From: Viola odorata
Taxonomy: Eukaryota > Streptophyta > Magnoliopsida > Malpighiales > Violaceae
Direction: 5' to 3'
Assembly (NCBI GenBank): GCA_963691705.1
Contig: OY829539.1
Span: 38,635,656 to 38,699,655, forward strand
DNA length: 64,000 nt
Positions 11,730 through 22,303 of the stretch are shown piece after piece. Both the position numbers and the translations under genes were made by a program. The notes under the pieces are model-generated. The model saw nothing but the letters and a program-made list of their open reading frames with translations, made no database searches and was not told the DNA's origin. How positions within the stretch are numbered: the first letter of the stretch is position 1; each line of letters starts with the position of its first letter.

Positions 11730-12130
11730 ACACATTCAATGCCATTTAATGTGCAGACCGTAACTGTGTTGGGCAAAGGTATAAATACCCACTTCCCCGG
11801 GGCGCCGCTTGTGGACATAAATGTGCAGTTAAGGGCATTTAATGTTCCTTAAAGCACCTGAGTAACCGTCCAAAGTGGGAGTATAAATACCTCTCCCACA
11901 CATGGTTTGAGGACACACGCATACATAAACCTAGACACTACCTACACACTACAGAGCATAATACACCTGGTAACCATCTTTTACTTAACTCACTAGCAAT
12001 ATTGCTCTCTTACTGAATTGATTGTCGGAGAGTCTACGCCGTAGACCCCCTCCGGCGCTTTGCAGGTGACACGTGAGTATCGAGAAGCCTACGTCAACAG
12101 TTCAGTTTACGACAAAGTCCTCACCCCCCA
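11730..12130 (+). repeat. LTR fragment related to the 6.4-kb LTR
   Basis: Two TATA-like boxes (tataaatac near 11770 and 11891) are followed by CGGAGAGTCTACGCC, a hairpin-like GC block and CTTTGCAGGT at 12024-12065. This is nearly the same as 6516-6556. It is a solo or truncated LTR, with no gag or pol beside it. Confidence 0.5.
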
Positions 12131-12149
12131 ATCGAGGAATATCAGGATG

Positions 12150-12567
12150 GGTCGAGTTTGATGGGTATCGAAGCAGTCACGAGAGATGCAAACGGAAACG
12201 TTATTGATGGTTGTGTGCAGTGTGTGCAGGCCCCGCCCCTTCCATCAAAGTTGTTGAAGCTACTGCAATTTTGGAAGCATGTTCTTTAATGAAGCAAAAA
12301 AGATGGGTACAAGTCGTATTCGAGAGCGATGTCCTATCCAGTGCAACTCAAATCAACAATCTTGTTCACAATTTCGACTAGGAAGCTTGCTCTATACTTT
12401 AGGATATTGTTCATTTGAGCAGTAACTCTTCAGGTTGGTCCTTTAAGTATGTCCCTAGGCTAAAGAATAAGCTTGCTGACTGTGTGGCAAAATTTGCTCT
12501 TTCTAATCCCACCTGTCATTTTTGTGATGTTTATTGTAATGAGGATTTCAGAGTCCTCCATCAGTGA
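12150..12567 (+). pseudogene. RNase H-like (RVT_3) fragment of a non-LTR retroelement or derived gene
   Basis: Translation gives EATAILEACSLMKQKRWVQ, then FESDVLSSATQINNL, then GWSFKYVPRLKNKLADCVAK. This is the order E ... ESD ... R-x-x-N-x-x-AD of the plant RNase H-like domain at the end of many LINE ORF2 proteins. An in-frame TAG (near 12379) and a frame change near 12240 break it. No reverse-transcriptase part is attached. Confidence 0.6.
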
Positions 12568-14795
12568 TTTTCAATGAAGTTGATTTTAGTTGTGACAAAA
12601 AAAAGTAAGGACGGAAGAAAATCTTGGCCTATAAGTGAGATCACTAGTTCAACATGGGGAGGGGAGTCTCTTCCCTCTTGCTCTCTCTCAATTTTGGTTA
12701 AAAAAATGGAAGAAAACTTCCCTTACTTTGTAATATGGTGAAACAGAGAGTGAAAAGGGAGAGGGCGGGAGAGGTTGATCAAGTTTTAAAGTTAGTTTTT
12801 GTATCAATCTACTTCAAGTTATAATCTCATTTTCTACCTTTCTTCCTTGTTGTGTTGAGTCAAAGTATGCTTGAAATTTTTGGCTTAAAATTGCTTAGAT
12901 ATGTCTTGATTTGGGAAAATTGTTCATGAATGTGATTAGATATGGAATTGGTGGAAATATTGATGATATTACGGCTTGCATGTGAAAGAATCATGAGTTA
13001 TAACCAAAATTTTAAGATAGTCTCCTTGTAAAATTAGGGTAATTCATTTATTAAAGATAGTCTCCTTGTAAAATTAGGGTAATTCATTTATTAAAATGCT
13101 ACCTTGAAACTAATTTGGAAAATTATGAGAATTTGGTACGAGAAGCTTCAGCAATTGTCAAATAAATGTAACAAGAAAAAAATCTGGTGTAAAATAATTA
13201 ATTTTTCCATATGTTGCCATGTAAATTAGAACTTGACAGTTTCAAAGAGATTTGATAAGAAACATATTCTCCTAACTTCGGATTTTGCTAAATAATTAGT
13301 GAAAATAAAAAGATGTAATTAATTGAATAAATGATGAGTTGTATTGAATTTTGATATTTTTGATGTTGAGAGAATCATGAGAAACTGTTTGATCAATGAT
13401 TCGGTTGAGTGGAGAATGTTTGGGCGAAAATGTCATGATTAGGAATGAATAAGATCAAATTCGAAAACTACGAGCAGTTTAGATTTTTTATAAGGAAATA
13501 CGTAAGAATTTTTTAAATTCAATTGTGATATTATTATTTCTCTCTTTTCAAAATATTATGATGGTAAAGTCTTCTGCAAACATATTTGTTTAAATAATTT
13601 GCGTCACCGCATATTACTTGAGCTGTGTTATTAATTTATTTGATGATTTAATTATGTTAATTTACTATAGTTAAAGTTATGTGATTTCTTGTTTCTATTG
13701 TTTGTGACATGCGTTGGATTTTAGATTGAGAGTTTTGCTCGAGTCACAGGGTAGCATTAGCAGAAAGGTGAATGTAGGTGCTATAATTTATATATTAAAT
13801 TTTATTTTTTACACTAGGTGAATGGGCGGATGATTCTAATTCTTTTAATTTTGAAATTTTCCAATAAATTAAATAGACTTTAGTTATTTATTTTTTGATT
13901 TTGAATAAAATGTACTAACGGCTGGTATAGGATTGCTGAGTTTTGTTTTTACCAACTAACAACAAAACAAGTGTAAAAAAATATAAAATTGTTAAAAAAT
14001 AAATTAAAATTAGATTAAATTGTGTGTAACATGTTGGAATGTCTAGATGTGATTGTTAAAGCTAAAAAAAAACTAATCTAAGTTGATTCTTAAAATTTAA
14101 AAACTAATTTGACATTTTTTAAACATAGTTACACATTGTGTAATTAAAAAAATAAGACAAAACTAAAGATAAATAATCTTTGGTTACAAATAAAGAAGAA
14201 AATATCAAAAACACGTAATTAAAAGTTTAGACCTAATTTTGAGGCCAATTAGATATAATTTTGCCGATCTAAAAGGTTGAGTTTTGTACGATTTTAGATG
14301 AATTTTCCTATAAAATTTGAACTTAATCTAACAGTTGCATTAAAAATTATGCGCATTTAAAGTTTAAAGTAAAAAACAAAAAAACAAAAAAAAATATTCA
14401 ATTTGGTTTACAGGGTTCACTACTTGAATTGGTCAGGCCACCAAATTTTTACTAGTTCAACCAAAACACGGGTTCTAGGCCAAAATCAGACCAATAAACC
14501 AATTTATTCAAATTTTATCAGTTGAATCAACCGGTTTGATCTAATTCTAAAAACCATGGTTAAAATACACTTAAATAATATGATTTATTATTTCATATTT
14601 AGTCAATAATTTTTCACCTATTATAGTTAGAGTTTTAATGTTAAAAATTAATGAATTATTAAACCTGCAAGTGTTAAAGAAATGATAGATAAAAGAAAAA
14701 TTAACGAAATAATATAAGCGAGAAAATGGTAAGAAAAAATTATAAGAAAATGAACGATGAAAATGCGGCAACAAATAATAATAGATGGTAAGAAG
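12568..14795. other. AT-rich intergenic DNA with a 40-bp tandem duplication
   Basis: No gene or structured RNA recognised. A 40-bp unit (aagatagtctccttgtaaaa and so on) is repeated head to tail at about 13013-13092. The segment 14440-14560 (ctagttcaacc, aaccggtttgat) resembles degraded MITE filler. Confidence 0.35.
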
Positions 14796-15187
14796 TACTC
14801 CCTTTGTCTTAGTTGACTTTACACACAATTTAAGAAAGTGCAATAACTATACAACTCATATTTTTATTTCAATTTTTCCCAAGATACCCTTATAATATCA
14901 TTAGTTCTTTAAAAACTCTACATCTTAACAATAAAATTTGATAAACAGACTGGATCATATTTTTTTCAAATAACAAACTTTATTAAAGAAAAAAAATTAT
15001 TAAATAACTACTAAGTTTTCTATAAATTATAGTCAAATAAAATATTTATAAAGTTTTAATTACATTGAGTTGCTAAATTGATGCTAAGTTATTTTCTTAA
15101 TTTAAAATAAATTAAATATGCTAGTATTGATGACTTTATCTCATACAAGTTAGGAGTTTATTTTAGTACGGGTACAAGGGATCAAGT
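14796..15187. mobile_element. Stowaway-like MITE candidate
   Basis: It begins TACTCCCTTTGTC, the usual Stowaway-type terminus with its TA duplication. An imperfect inverted end (ACAAGGGATCAAGTA) lies at 15172-15186. The interior is AT-rich and non-coding. The adjacent hAT target site starts immediately after it. The pairing of ends is imperfect. Confidence 0.35.
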
Positions 15188-15459
15188 ATTGTAAGTAGGA
15201 GTGGCAAATGGGTGGGTATGGGTATTATACCCATTTATTACCCATATAATTTTTTAAATGTGTACCCATACTCATTTACACCCATTTAAATCATACTCAC
15301 CCATTTAACCCATTTATACCCATTTAAATCATACTCACTCAATAAATATATTTTTTTATTAAATAAAATTAAAAATATCATGCTTAATCAAAAAAATGTA
15401 GATTTTGATAAAATCTGACTATGTGATTCGATTTTTATTGTGTATGCTGATTTTATCAT

Positions 15460-15668
15460 TTAAGCTCGAGTTTGAACATTTAGGCTCGGGTTTTATGGTT
15501 TAGGCTCGGGTTTGACCATTTAGGCTCGGGTTTTATCGTTTAAGCTCGGGTTTGACCATTTACACTCGGGTTTGACCGTTTAAGCTCGGGTTTTATCATT
15601 TAGGCTCGGATTTGACCATTTAGGTTCGAGTTTGACCGTTTAGGTTCGAATTTTATTATTTAGGCTCC
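15460..15668 (+). repeat. 20-bp minisatellite inside the hAT element
   Basis: About ten tandem units of 'ggctcgggttttatcgttta' and 'ggctcgggtttgaccattta'. A longer array of the reverse complement lies in the second hAT element at 24.65-25.02 kb. Confidence 0.8.
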
Positions 15669-15811
15669 AATACAGATTATTTCAATAGTATACATTTGTC
15701 TGATTCCTTCCATAATCATACTACTATTTAGAAGCAACGAATCAAACAGAAATGACAAAACTAATAATAATAAAAGAAATCTTAATTTTCCCATTTCGCT
15801 ATATATATATA

Positions 15812-16100
15812 GGCAAAAAGGCATTTGGGGACCCTGAACTCTGAAGTTTTATTTTGTGGGAACCCTCAACTATTTTTTTATTTAATCACCCCCCCGACTT
15901 CTTTACATTTTGTTTAATAACAACCCTACCGTCACAGAATGCTGATGTGTCACCGTTATGTGCTTCGTCACGTGCTTACTGGACGCCACGTCATCAAGAC
16001 ACGTCAGCAACTTGCCACATAGGACCATCCACATGTAGAAGGTCGTCCACGTGTAGAAGGTCGCCACGTGTAAGTGGGCCCCGCGACATCCTAACCTCAC
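15812..16100 (+). repeat. Left terminal inverted repeat of the MULE
   Basis: Inverted match to 22015-22303. The inner half carries tandem 17-bp units (cacgtgtagaaggtcgt) and five ACGT cores, including G-box-like CACGTG. It presumably includes the transposase promoter. The open frame that starts in it at 15854 has a mirror in the other repeat and is not a gene. Confidence 0.88.
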
Positions 16101-16497
16101 CTTGGCTTGTCGTTTTCCCAAAGTCGTCTCTTTCCTCTCCCGAAATCAATTTCCAATTGAAACCCTAAGCTTTGTATTTTCCATTCCCAAATCTGCCTTC
16201 GCATCCTGTAAAACAAACAAAGCCCTAACATCTTTCAATCCTCCATACCCAGCTTCAATTTGGATTGAGCGAAACGCAATGTGGCGTTGAGGGAGTCAGT
16301 TTGAAAAGGGCGATTGATTTCAGAGGCGGTGAAGACAACGCGCGCGTGCGTTACTGCTTCGCTTACAACGAGGGTTGCATAGGAGCATCTGTTGGTGCGT
16401 TACTTTGTTGGAATCTTTCATAGTGGGGCACGTTTTCTTGGTAACGTTGCTTTCATTGTGGTCCTGTCGCTAAATTAGGGTTTCTGTAGTGGTATAT

Positions 16498-19400
16498 ATG
16501 GGCAAACTACAATTATATATTGGTGGGGTGTTATTGTGGAAGGGTAATAAACTGAGATATGTGGGGGGTTTCGTTGATGAAAAAAGTTTTGATCCTGACA
16601 CGATGACGTACCTGTTACTGTTAAATTGGTGTGCTTCAATGGGGTTTAGAAACGTAAATTGTCTATATTTTAAACGCCCAGATTCATTGTCTATTTTTGA
16701 GATATCTGATGATGCTAGCATTAGGCCACTTCTTAGCCATTTTGAGACTGGTGGTGAGGGTACTATTTATGTGGAACATGGTGATAAAATGCACCCTTTG
16801 TTGTCTACTGATAACCCTATGTTGACGAGTATAAGACTTGGTTTAGTAAATGAGGAAAAGAAGTACATGGAGAGTAATGAGTTGTTTTCTGGTGATGAGA
16901 CTGGTGATGAGAGTGTTGATGCGAATGAGATCAACAGTGGAGGAAATGAAGTGGGTGGGTTTAGAATTGACGAGAGTTGTTGCAGTGGAAACATAATGAG
17001 CCAAAAAGTTAGGGTTGCAGCTGGAATTATGCGTAATGTTGATGGTGATGCTGTTAGTGATGGTTATGTGCAGGATGAGGGTTCTGGTTTGGGAGGGGAT
17101 GATGAGGATACTATTGAGGAGGCAACAGTAGAGGGTCAATTCTTGGTAGATTTAATGGAGGATATAGGACTGAATGAGTTAAATGTGGAGACTGGAGTGG
17201 ATGATGGTGATCAACAGCAGCTTCAGGAAGAAGTTGATGGTGATCAGTTTGGTGAGGAAGAAGGTAATGATGATCAGCAGCTTGAGGAAGGAGTTGATGG
17301 TGATCAGCTTGGTGAAGAAGAAGGTAATGGTGATCAGCAGCATGAGGAAGAAGTTGATGATGATGAGCAGCATGATGAAGATGTTGATGGTGATCAGTTT
17401 GGAGGTAATATTAAATTTCTTATCTTTTTTCTCTTTATGTCTGCTGGTGTGGTGGGGTCCATGGTATTATACTTTTTAAAAAAACATAATAGTTGCAACA
17501 TATTAAATAAATAACATGTGTATTCTATTTTTTAATTCCTTGGTGTTTGCTGTGAATAGGTGATAATGTTGTTGAGGTAGCTATGCATGGGAACAAGGCT
17601 AATGGTTTCCAGGTCCCTGAAGAATACTTAGTAGAGGTTGAGGACTTAACTGATAATGAAGATGAAGAGTTTCATCAAGGGAGGCGTTTATTGAAAGGAC
17701 TATTGGAGAAATCAAGAAAATTGAAACAACATGTGGGGAAGGTTGCAGCTGTGATGGAGGCTAAAGAGTTAAACAACATGTTTGATGAAGGAGGGCACAA
17801 AAAGGATAAAGGCAGGTTTAGAAAGGATGGTGAACATGTCAATCAGAGGCACTTTTACAAACCTCAATCTAAAGTTCCTGTTATTTATGTTGGACTCAGA
17901 TTTTTAAGCAAGGGCCAATTCAAGCAGGCTGTAGACAAATTGGCCCTCCACCAACGCAGAGATGTTACGTATGTGAAAGATGAAGGGCATCGTTGCAGAG
18001 CAGAATGTAAAGATAAAGACTGCGATTGGAGGATTCTATGCAGCATAGATCGCAGGAGTTTGGACTGGAAGGTGAAGACTTGCCAACCAAACCATTCTGA
18101 ATTGTGTCAAGAAGTGTTGAAGAGTTCAAGGTTAACTTACAAGGTGATGGCTGAATATTTCATCAGGAAAAGAGGTTTATCAGCCTTAGCAATGACACAA
18201 CAGGAGATCTGTGATGGTGTATATGCAAAGTGGACCATTGAGTCTTCAATGACTCAATGCAGGCGGGCTAAGCAGAAGATTATGTCACTGTTACAAGGGA
18301 ATGTGGATTTAGAATTTGATAGACTAGAAGACTATGCTGAAGAACTACGAAGGAGCAACAAGGGTAGCACCATTGTTTTGGACACTGAAGAAGTTGATGG
18401 GTGCCAGGTGTTTAGCGGCATGTATGTTTGTTTAGCTGCAATGAAGAAAGGGTTCAAGATGGGTTGCAGGCCTATCCTAGGGGTAGATGGGGCATTCCTG
18501 AAAGGACCCTTTAAGGGAGAACTTTTGTCAGCAGTTGGTAGGGATGCCAACAATCAAATGTACCCTTTGGCATGGGCAGTGGTGGATAAAGAAAATATGA
18601 AGACCTGGAAGTGGTTCTTCTTATTGTTGATGAGAGATATGAATATTGCTGGTGGGACAGGTGGTGGCTGGACATTTTGCAGTGATCAACAAAAGGTATG
18701 TCATAAATTGTCGCTACTGTCTTGTCCTTTTGCTTGGACTTCATGTAATAAATTATTGCTACTGCCTTGTCCTTTTGCTTATATGTAATAATTTCTTTTA
18801 ATTGTCATTTTCAGGGACTTGTCAAAGCTATACATGACCTAATGCCACATGCAGAACACAGAAGATGCGCAAGACATATTTTTGCCAAATGGAGGAAAAA
18901 CAATTGTGGTTCTGCATTACAAAGGCAATTCTGGGCAACCTGTAAAGCTAGCACAAGGCAAGATTATGATATGCAGTTGTCCAAATTGGGGGATCTTGGA
19001 GCAAGGGCTGATTTTGAGAAAGCTAATCCACAACTTTGGTGTAAGGCCTTTTTCACTAATACTCACTGCATGTCGGATGTTGTTGATAATAATATGTGTG
19101 AAACTTTTAATAGTTTCATCTTGCCAGCTAGGTTCAAGTCAATAGTGTCTCTTTTAGAAAAGGTTAGGCTGATGGTTATAAAGAGGAATAATGATAGGAG
19201 GAAATTTATGGATACTTTTAAGGGTGATTATGGGGGTAGGATATGGTCCAAGATTGAGGTGAATAGAGACATTAGCAGGGAATTCAGGATTCTTCATGCC
19301 TGCTCTTCTGGCATTGAAGTGGCCAGGTTTAGTGACACGACTGACAAGTACATTGTCAATTTGACAAAACGTACATGTAGTTGCCGATTATGGGACTTGA

Positions 19401-20411
19401 CAGGGATACCATGTGGGCATGCAATGTGTGCAATAAGGTTCAATAAGGAGACTGCGGAACAATATATTGGCAATTACTACACCAAGGCCATGTATCATAA
19501 GTCGTACAAGTTCACTATTAGACCTGTGAATGGCCCCAAGTTTTGGCCACAGACTGGCAAAGGTCCAATTCAACCACCAAAGATGACTGCAGCAAGGGGA
19601 AGACCCAAGAAGAAAAGAATTTTGGAAAATTGGGAGGATGCTGTAGGTGGGGGGATAAAAATGTCAAGGAAGGGGATTGTGATTACTTGTGGGATCTGCT
19701 TTCGGCGTGGACATAACAGGTTAACTTGCCCTAGGAAGGTGAGTTGTTTTCATTGCCATACATTTTATTCCTGGTCTAGAATGCTATTACCTTTTGCCAT
19801 ACAAGTTAACTTGCCTTTTTATTGCTTTGTAGTCTCGGGTAGCACCAGAAGCAAGGGCAGAGGCCCTGGTTACACCTGAAGCAAGGGCAGAGGCCCTGGT
19901 TGCACCAGAAGCAAGGGCAGAGGCCCCGGTTGCACAAGAAGCACGGGCAGAGGATCCAGTTGAACCAGAAGGGGCAATGGCATTTGACGTACCATTATTG
20001 TCACAGCCTCCACTAACTGTAGAGGACTTAACAGGAGGGGATTCTGACTCAAGTGGAGGTGCATCAAGCTTTGTCCAGCCAGTTGCTCCACCAGAACCAA
20101 TTGATGCACCAAAAAGGAAAAGAGGCAGGCCTGCGAATAATCCACACCCACCTAAAAAGAGAGGTAGACCACCTAAGGAGAAGTTTGTGGGAGAAGGCGT
20201 GCACATTTGCCCGAATGGTGTGATGATATATAATGTGAGGATTCACTATAATTGTTTGACTGGACATGTAATTTTTTATATCTTGACTATCTAACATTAA
20301 ACTTGTGATGTGATGTGTGCACAGCCTGGGAGGGTGTCTAAGAGAATTCTGAAAGTACCAAAGTGGTTTGAAGATGGAGCTGGTGGGACTGGTGGTGTGA
20401 AAAGAAATTGA
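16498..20411 (+). CDS. MULE transposase (mudrA-like), 1151 aa, five exons
   Basis: Exons 16498-17404, 17560-18695, 18815-19738, 19833-20234 and 20325-20411 join with GT-AG introns into one open frame of 1151 codons. The start is the ATG at 16498; the frame extends upstream only through non-ATG codons. Domains in order: PB1-like N-terminus (1 to about 95); acidic Gln/Asp/Glu repeats (about 235-302); MuDR-type DNA-binding region (about 405-485); DDE transposase with D612 (GVDGAFLKG), D678 (CSDQQKG) and E777 (NMCETFNSF); SWIM zinc finger C869-x-C871-x9-C881-x-H883; CCHC knuckle C973/C976/H981/C986; AVAPEARAE-like repeats; and two AT-hook-like KRGRP motifs. It would bind the terminal repeats and cut and paste the element. 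All catalytic residues are present. Confidence 0.9.
17200..17404 (+). repeat. Coding tandem repeat in transposase exon 1
   Basis: A roughly 60-bp unit encoding GDQ-QLEEEVDGDQFGEEEGN repeats about three and a half times, giving an acidic Gln-rich linker. The many antisense open frames here are by-products of this repeat. Confidence 0.7.
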
Positions 20412-20639
20412 AGTCTTCAAGATTTTGGTTGGTCTACATGAATTTTGTGAAGACTGCAGTATTTAGTGAAGGCTATTCATGTTGCAGCTTCTTTTTGACA
20501 TATATCTTCTGTAATTTATGCCCAAATGCTGTAATTTTGCTTTCACCATGGCAGCATATAATTGGAAGGTAGCTAGAAGATGAATATGTATATGTAGTGA
20601 TACCTTTGATGTTAAGTGTTTGGATTTAAACTTATATTA

Positions 20640-21190
20640 TTAAGACAGTGTATTCGCGTTAGATAATTATGAAGAATTTCGTTATAATATTTCGTGTAAA
20701 TAATTTCGTTATAATATTTCGTTATAATTATTTCGTGTAAATATTTCGTGTAAATTATTTCGAAAATAATTTACACAAAATATTATAACGAAATAATTTA
20801 CGAAATATTATAACGAAAATATTTACACGAAATAATTTACACGAAATATTTATGAAGAATTTCGTTATAATATTTCGTGTAAATAATTTCATTATAATAT
20901 TTCGATATAATTATTTCGTTATAATATTTCGTGTAAATTATTTTCGAAATAATTTACACGAAATAGTATAACGAAATAATTTACGAAATATTATAACGAA
21001 ATAATTATAACGAAATATTATAACGAAATTATTTACACGAAATATTATAACGAAATTCTTCATAAATATTTCGTGTAAACTATTTCGTGTAAATATTTCG
21101 TGTAAATTGTTATAATCGTTATAATGTTTCGTGTAAATTCCTTCATTATAATGTTTCGTGTAAATTACTTTGTTGTAAAATATTCAAACT
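20640..21190. repeat. AT-rich palindromic array between the convergent MULE genes
   Basis: Dozens of copies of 'tttcgtgtaaat' and 'tttcgttataatat' occur in both orientations. They form long imperfect inverted repeats (for example 20690-20760 against 20762-20850). The array fills most of the 826 bp between the stop of the transposase and the stop of the GRF gene. It may end transcription from both sides or form a large hairpin. Confidence 0.8.
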
Positions 21191-21237
21191 CAACATTCGT
21201 GTAAATTTCTTTGGTGTAAAATACTCAAACTCAACAT

Positions 21238-21849
21238 TCAAATATTATTAATTGGCACGAATATTTCAAACCAAATAATAAAAATACACAAGAGCAAAAC
21301 CAAAGCAAAGAACCAGTTTCTTCTACGCAGTTTCTCAATATCACTTGTCTGGTTTCTAATTACCAACTTCAAGCTCTCATTCTCCTCTTTCAAATTAAAT
21401 GCATCATTCTTCAAGATCGTAATAATACCGTCTAGCCTAACCTCCTTCCGCCTCAGTTCTTCTATGTCATCAGCTAACAAATCCATGCCTGCCACCAATT
21501 CTTTCTCCCTGTTCCTCAGTCCAATAATGACCTCTTTTGCCCGATCTTGCATCTCGTCATCTACCCATTTGTGGAAATTACACCGATTGAAATAGGCACA
21601 TGTTACAAATCTCCTACCTGGATTCACATCGGTCCAAGAAGCCCAGAGCGGAGCTTTTTTCCCACAAAAACACCTAATAAGTGGCCCTTCGTAATCCAAC
21701 ACAGGTTTTTGCCCAATCGTCGAGATCTTGTAAGCTTGACGCTGATTCACGTTGCAGGAGTGTGACTCGGCGTTGGAGTTGCGGGAGTGTGACTCGGCGT
21801 TGGAGTTGGAGCATGACGACCGTGATGATGAGGGTGGCGACCGTTTCAT
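21238..21849 (-). CDS. GRF zinc-finger, coiled-coil, membrane-anchored protein (second MULE gene), 203 aa
   Basis: A single open frame from the ATG at 21849 to the TGA at 21240-21238. The N-terminus is Ser/Asn-rich with a short duplicated NSNAESHS motif. Residues 58-97 form a GRF-type zinc finger: C60-x-C62, C84 and C90, with PGRRF at 77-81 and W95 (family zf-GRF). A Glu/Lys/Leu-rich coiled coil spans about 105-176. A hydrophobic segment at 178-197 followed by only six residues suggests a tail-anchored membrane protein. Relatives of the At4g04775 type are numerous in plants, but their job is unknown. The start lies 165 bp inside the right terminal repeat, so it is probably driven from that repeat. 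Convergence on the transposase recalls mudrB, although the sequence is unrelated. Confidence 0.82.
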   Translation of the reverse strand: MKRSPPSSSRSSCSNSNAESHSRNSNAESHSCNVNQRQAYKISTIGQKPVLDYEGPLIRCFCGKKAPLWASWTDVNPGRRFVTCAYFNRCNFHKWVDDEMQDRAKEVIIGLRNREKELVAGMDLLADDIEELRRKEVRLDGIITILKNDAFNLKEENESLKLVIRNQTSDIEKLRRRNWFFALVLLLCIFIIWFEIFVPINNI

Positions 21850-22014
21850 CGTGGAGGTTAGGGTATTGAGGTTGGAAAAGAGAAGGGAGGGAAGATAGGA
21901 AGGTGAGGTGTTTGATTAGGTATGGAAGTAGGAGTAGTAGAAGATGCAGAGAAGAGATGAAGGTTAGGGTTAGGGTTGCCGTTTGACAAATGAAGATGCA
22001 ATGAAGTAGATAAA

Positions 22015-22303
22015 GTGAGGTTAGGATGTCGCGGGGCCCACTTACACGTGGCGACCTTCTACGCGTGGACGACCTTCTACACGTGGACGGTCCTATATGG
22101 CAAGTTGCTGACGTGTCTTGATGACGTGGCGTCCAGTAAGCACGTGACGAAGCACATAACGGTGACACATCAGCATTCTGTGACGGTAGGGTTGTTATTA
22201 AACAAAATGTAAAGAAGTCGGAGGGGTGATTAAATAAAAAAATAGTTGAGGGTTCCCACAAAATAAAACTTCAGAGTTCAGGGTCCCCAAATGCCTTTTT
22301 GCC
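22015..22303 (-). repeat. Right terminal inverted repeat of the MULE
   Basis: Inverted copy of 15812-16100 with few mismatches, again with five ACGT cores and tandem 'tagaaggtcg' units. Probable promoter of the GRF gene. Confidence 0.88.

Larger units (their letters stand above)
15812..22303 (+). mobile_element. Apparently intact Mutator-like element (MULE), 6492 bp
   Basis: It is bounded by 289-bp terminal inverted repeats (15812-16100 and 22015-22303) starting GGCAAAAAGGCATTTGGGG. They differ at only a few positions. Flanking DNA is (TA)n on both sides (15802-15811 and 22304-22313 are identical), compatible with a target duplication but ambiguous because it is simple sequence. The element holds two convergent genes: a five-exon transposase (plus strand) and a GRF zinc-finger membrane protein (minus strand). 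A palindromic AT-rich array separates them. It is inserted in the hAT element at 15196-23085. No break is visible in either gene, so it could be autonomous. Confidence 0.88.

Noticed and set aside
15460..15668. Regularly spaced short repeats, superficially like a CRISPR array
   Set aside because: The units are contiguous with no unique spacers, and the context is a plant hAT element.
15854..16168. Open frame in the left MULE terminal repeat, mirrored by one at 21674-22261
   Set aside because: The two are the same inverted-repeat sequence read from both ends, with no domain. They are by-products of the repeats.
16767..17373. Minus-strand and alternative-frame open frames in transposase exon 1
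   Set aside because: They result from the low-complexity acidic repeat. The plus frame joins a 1151-aa transposase.
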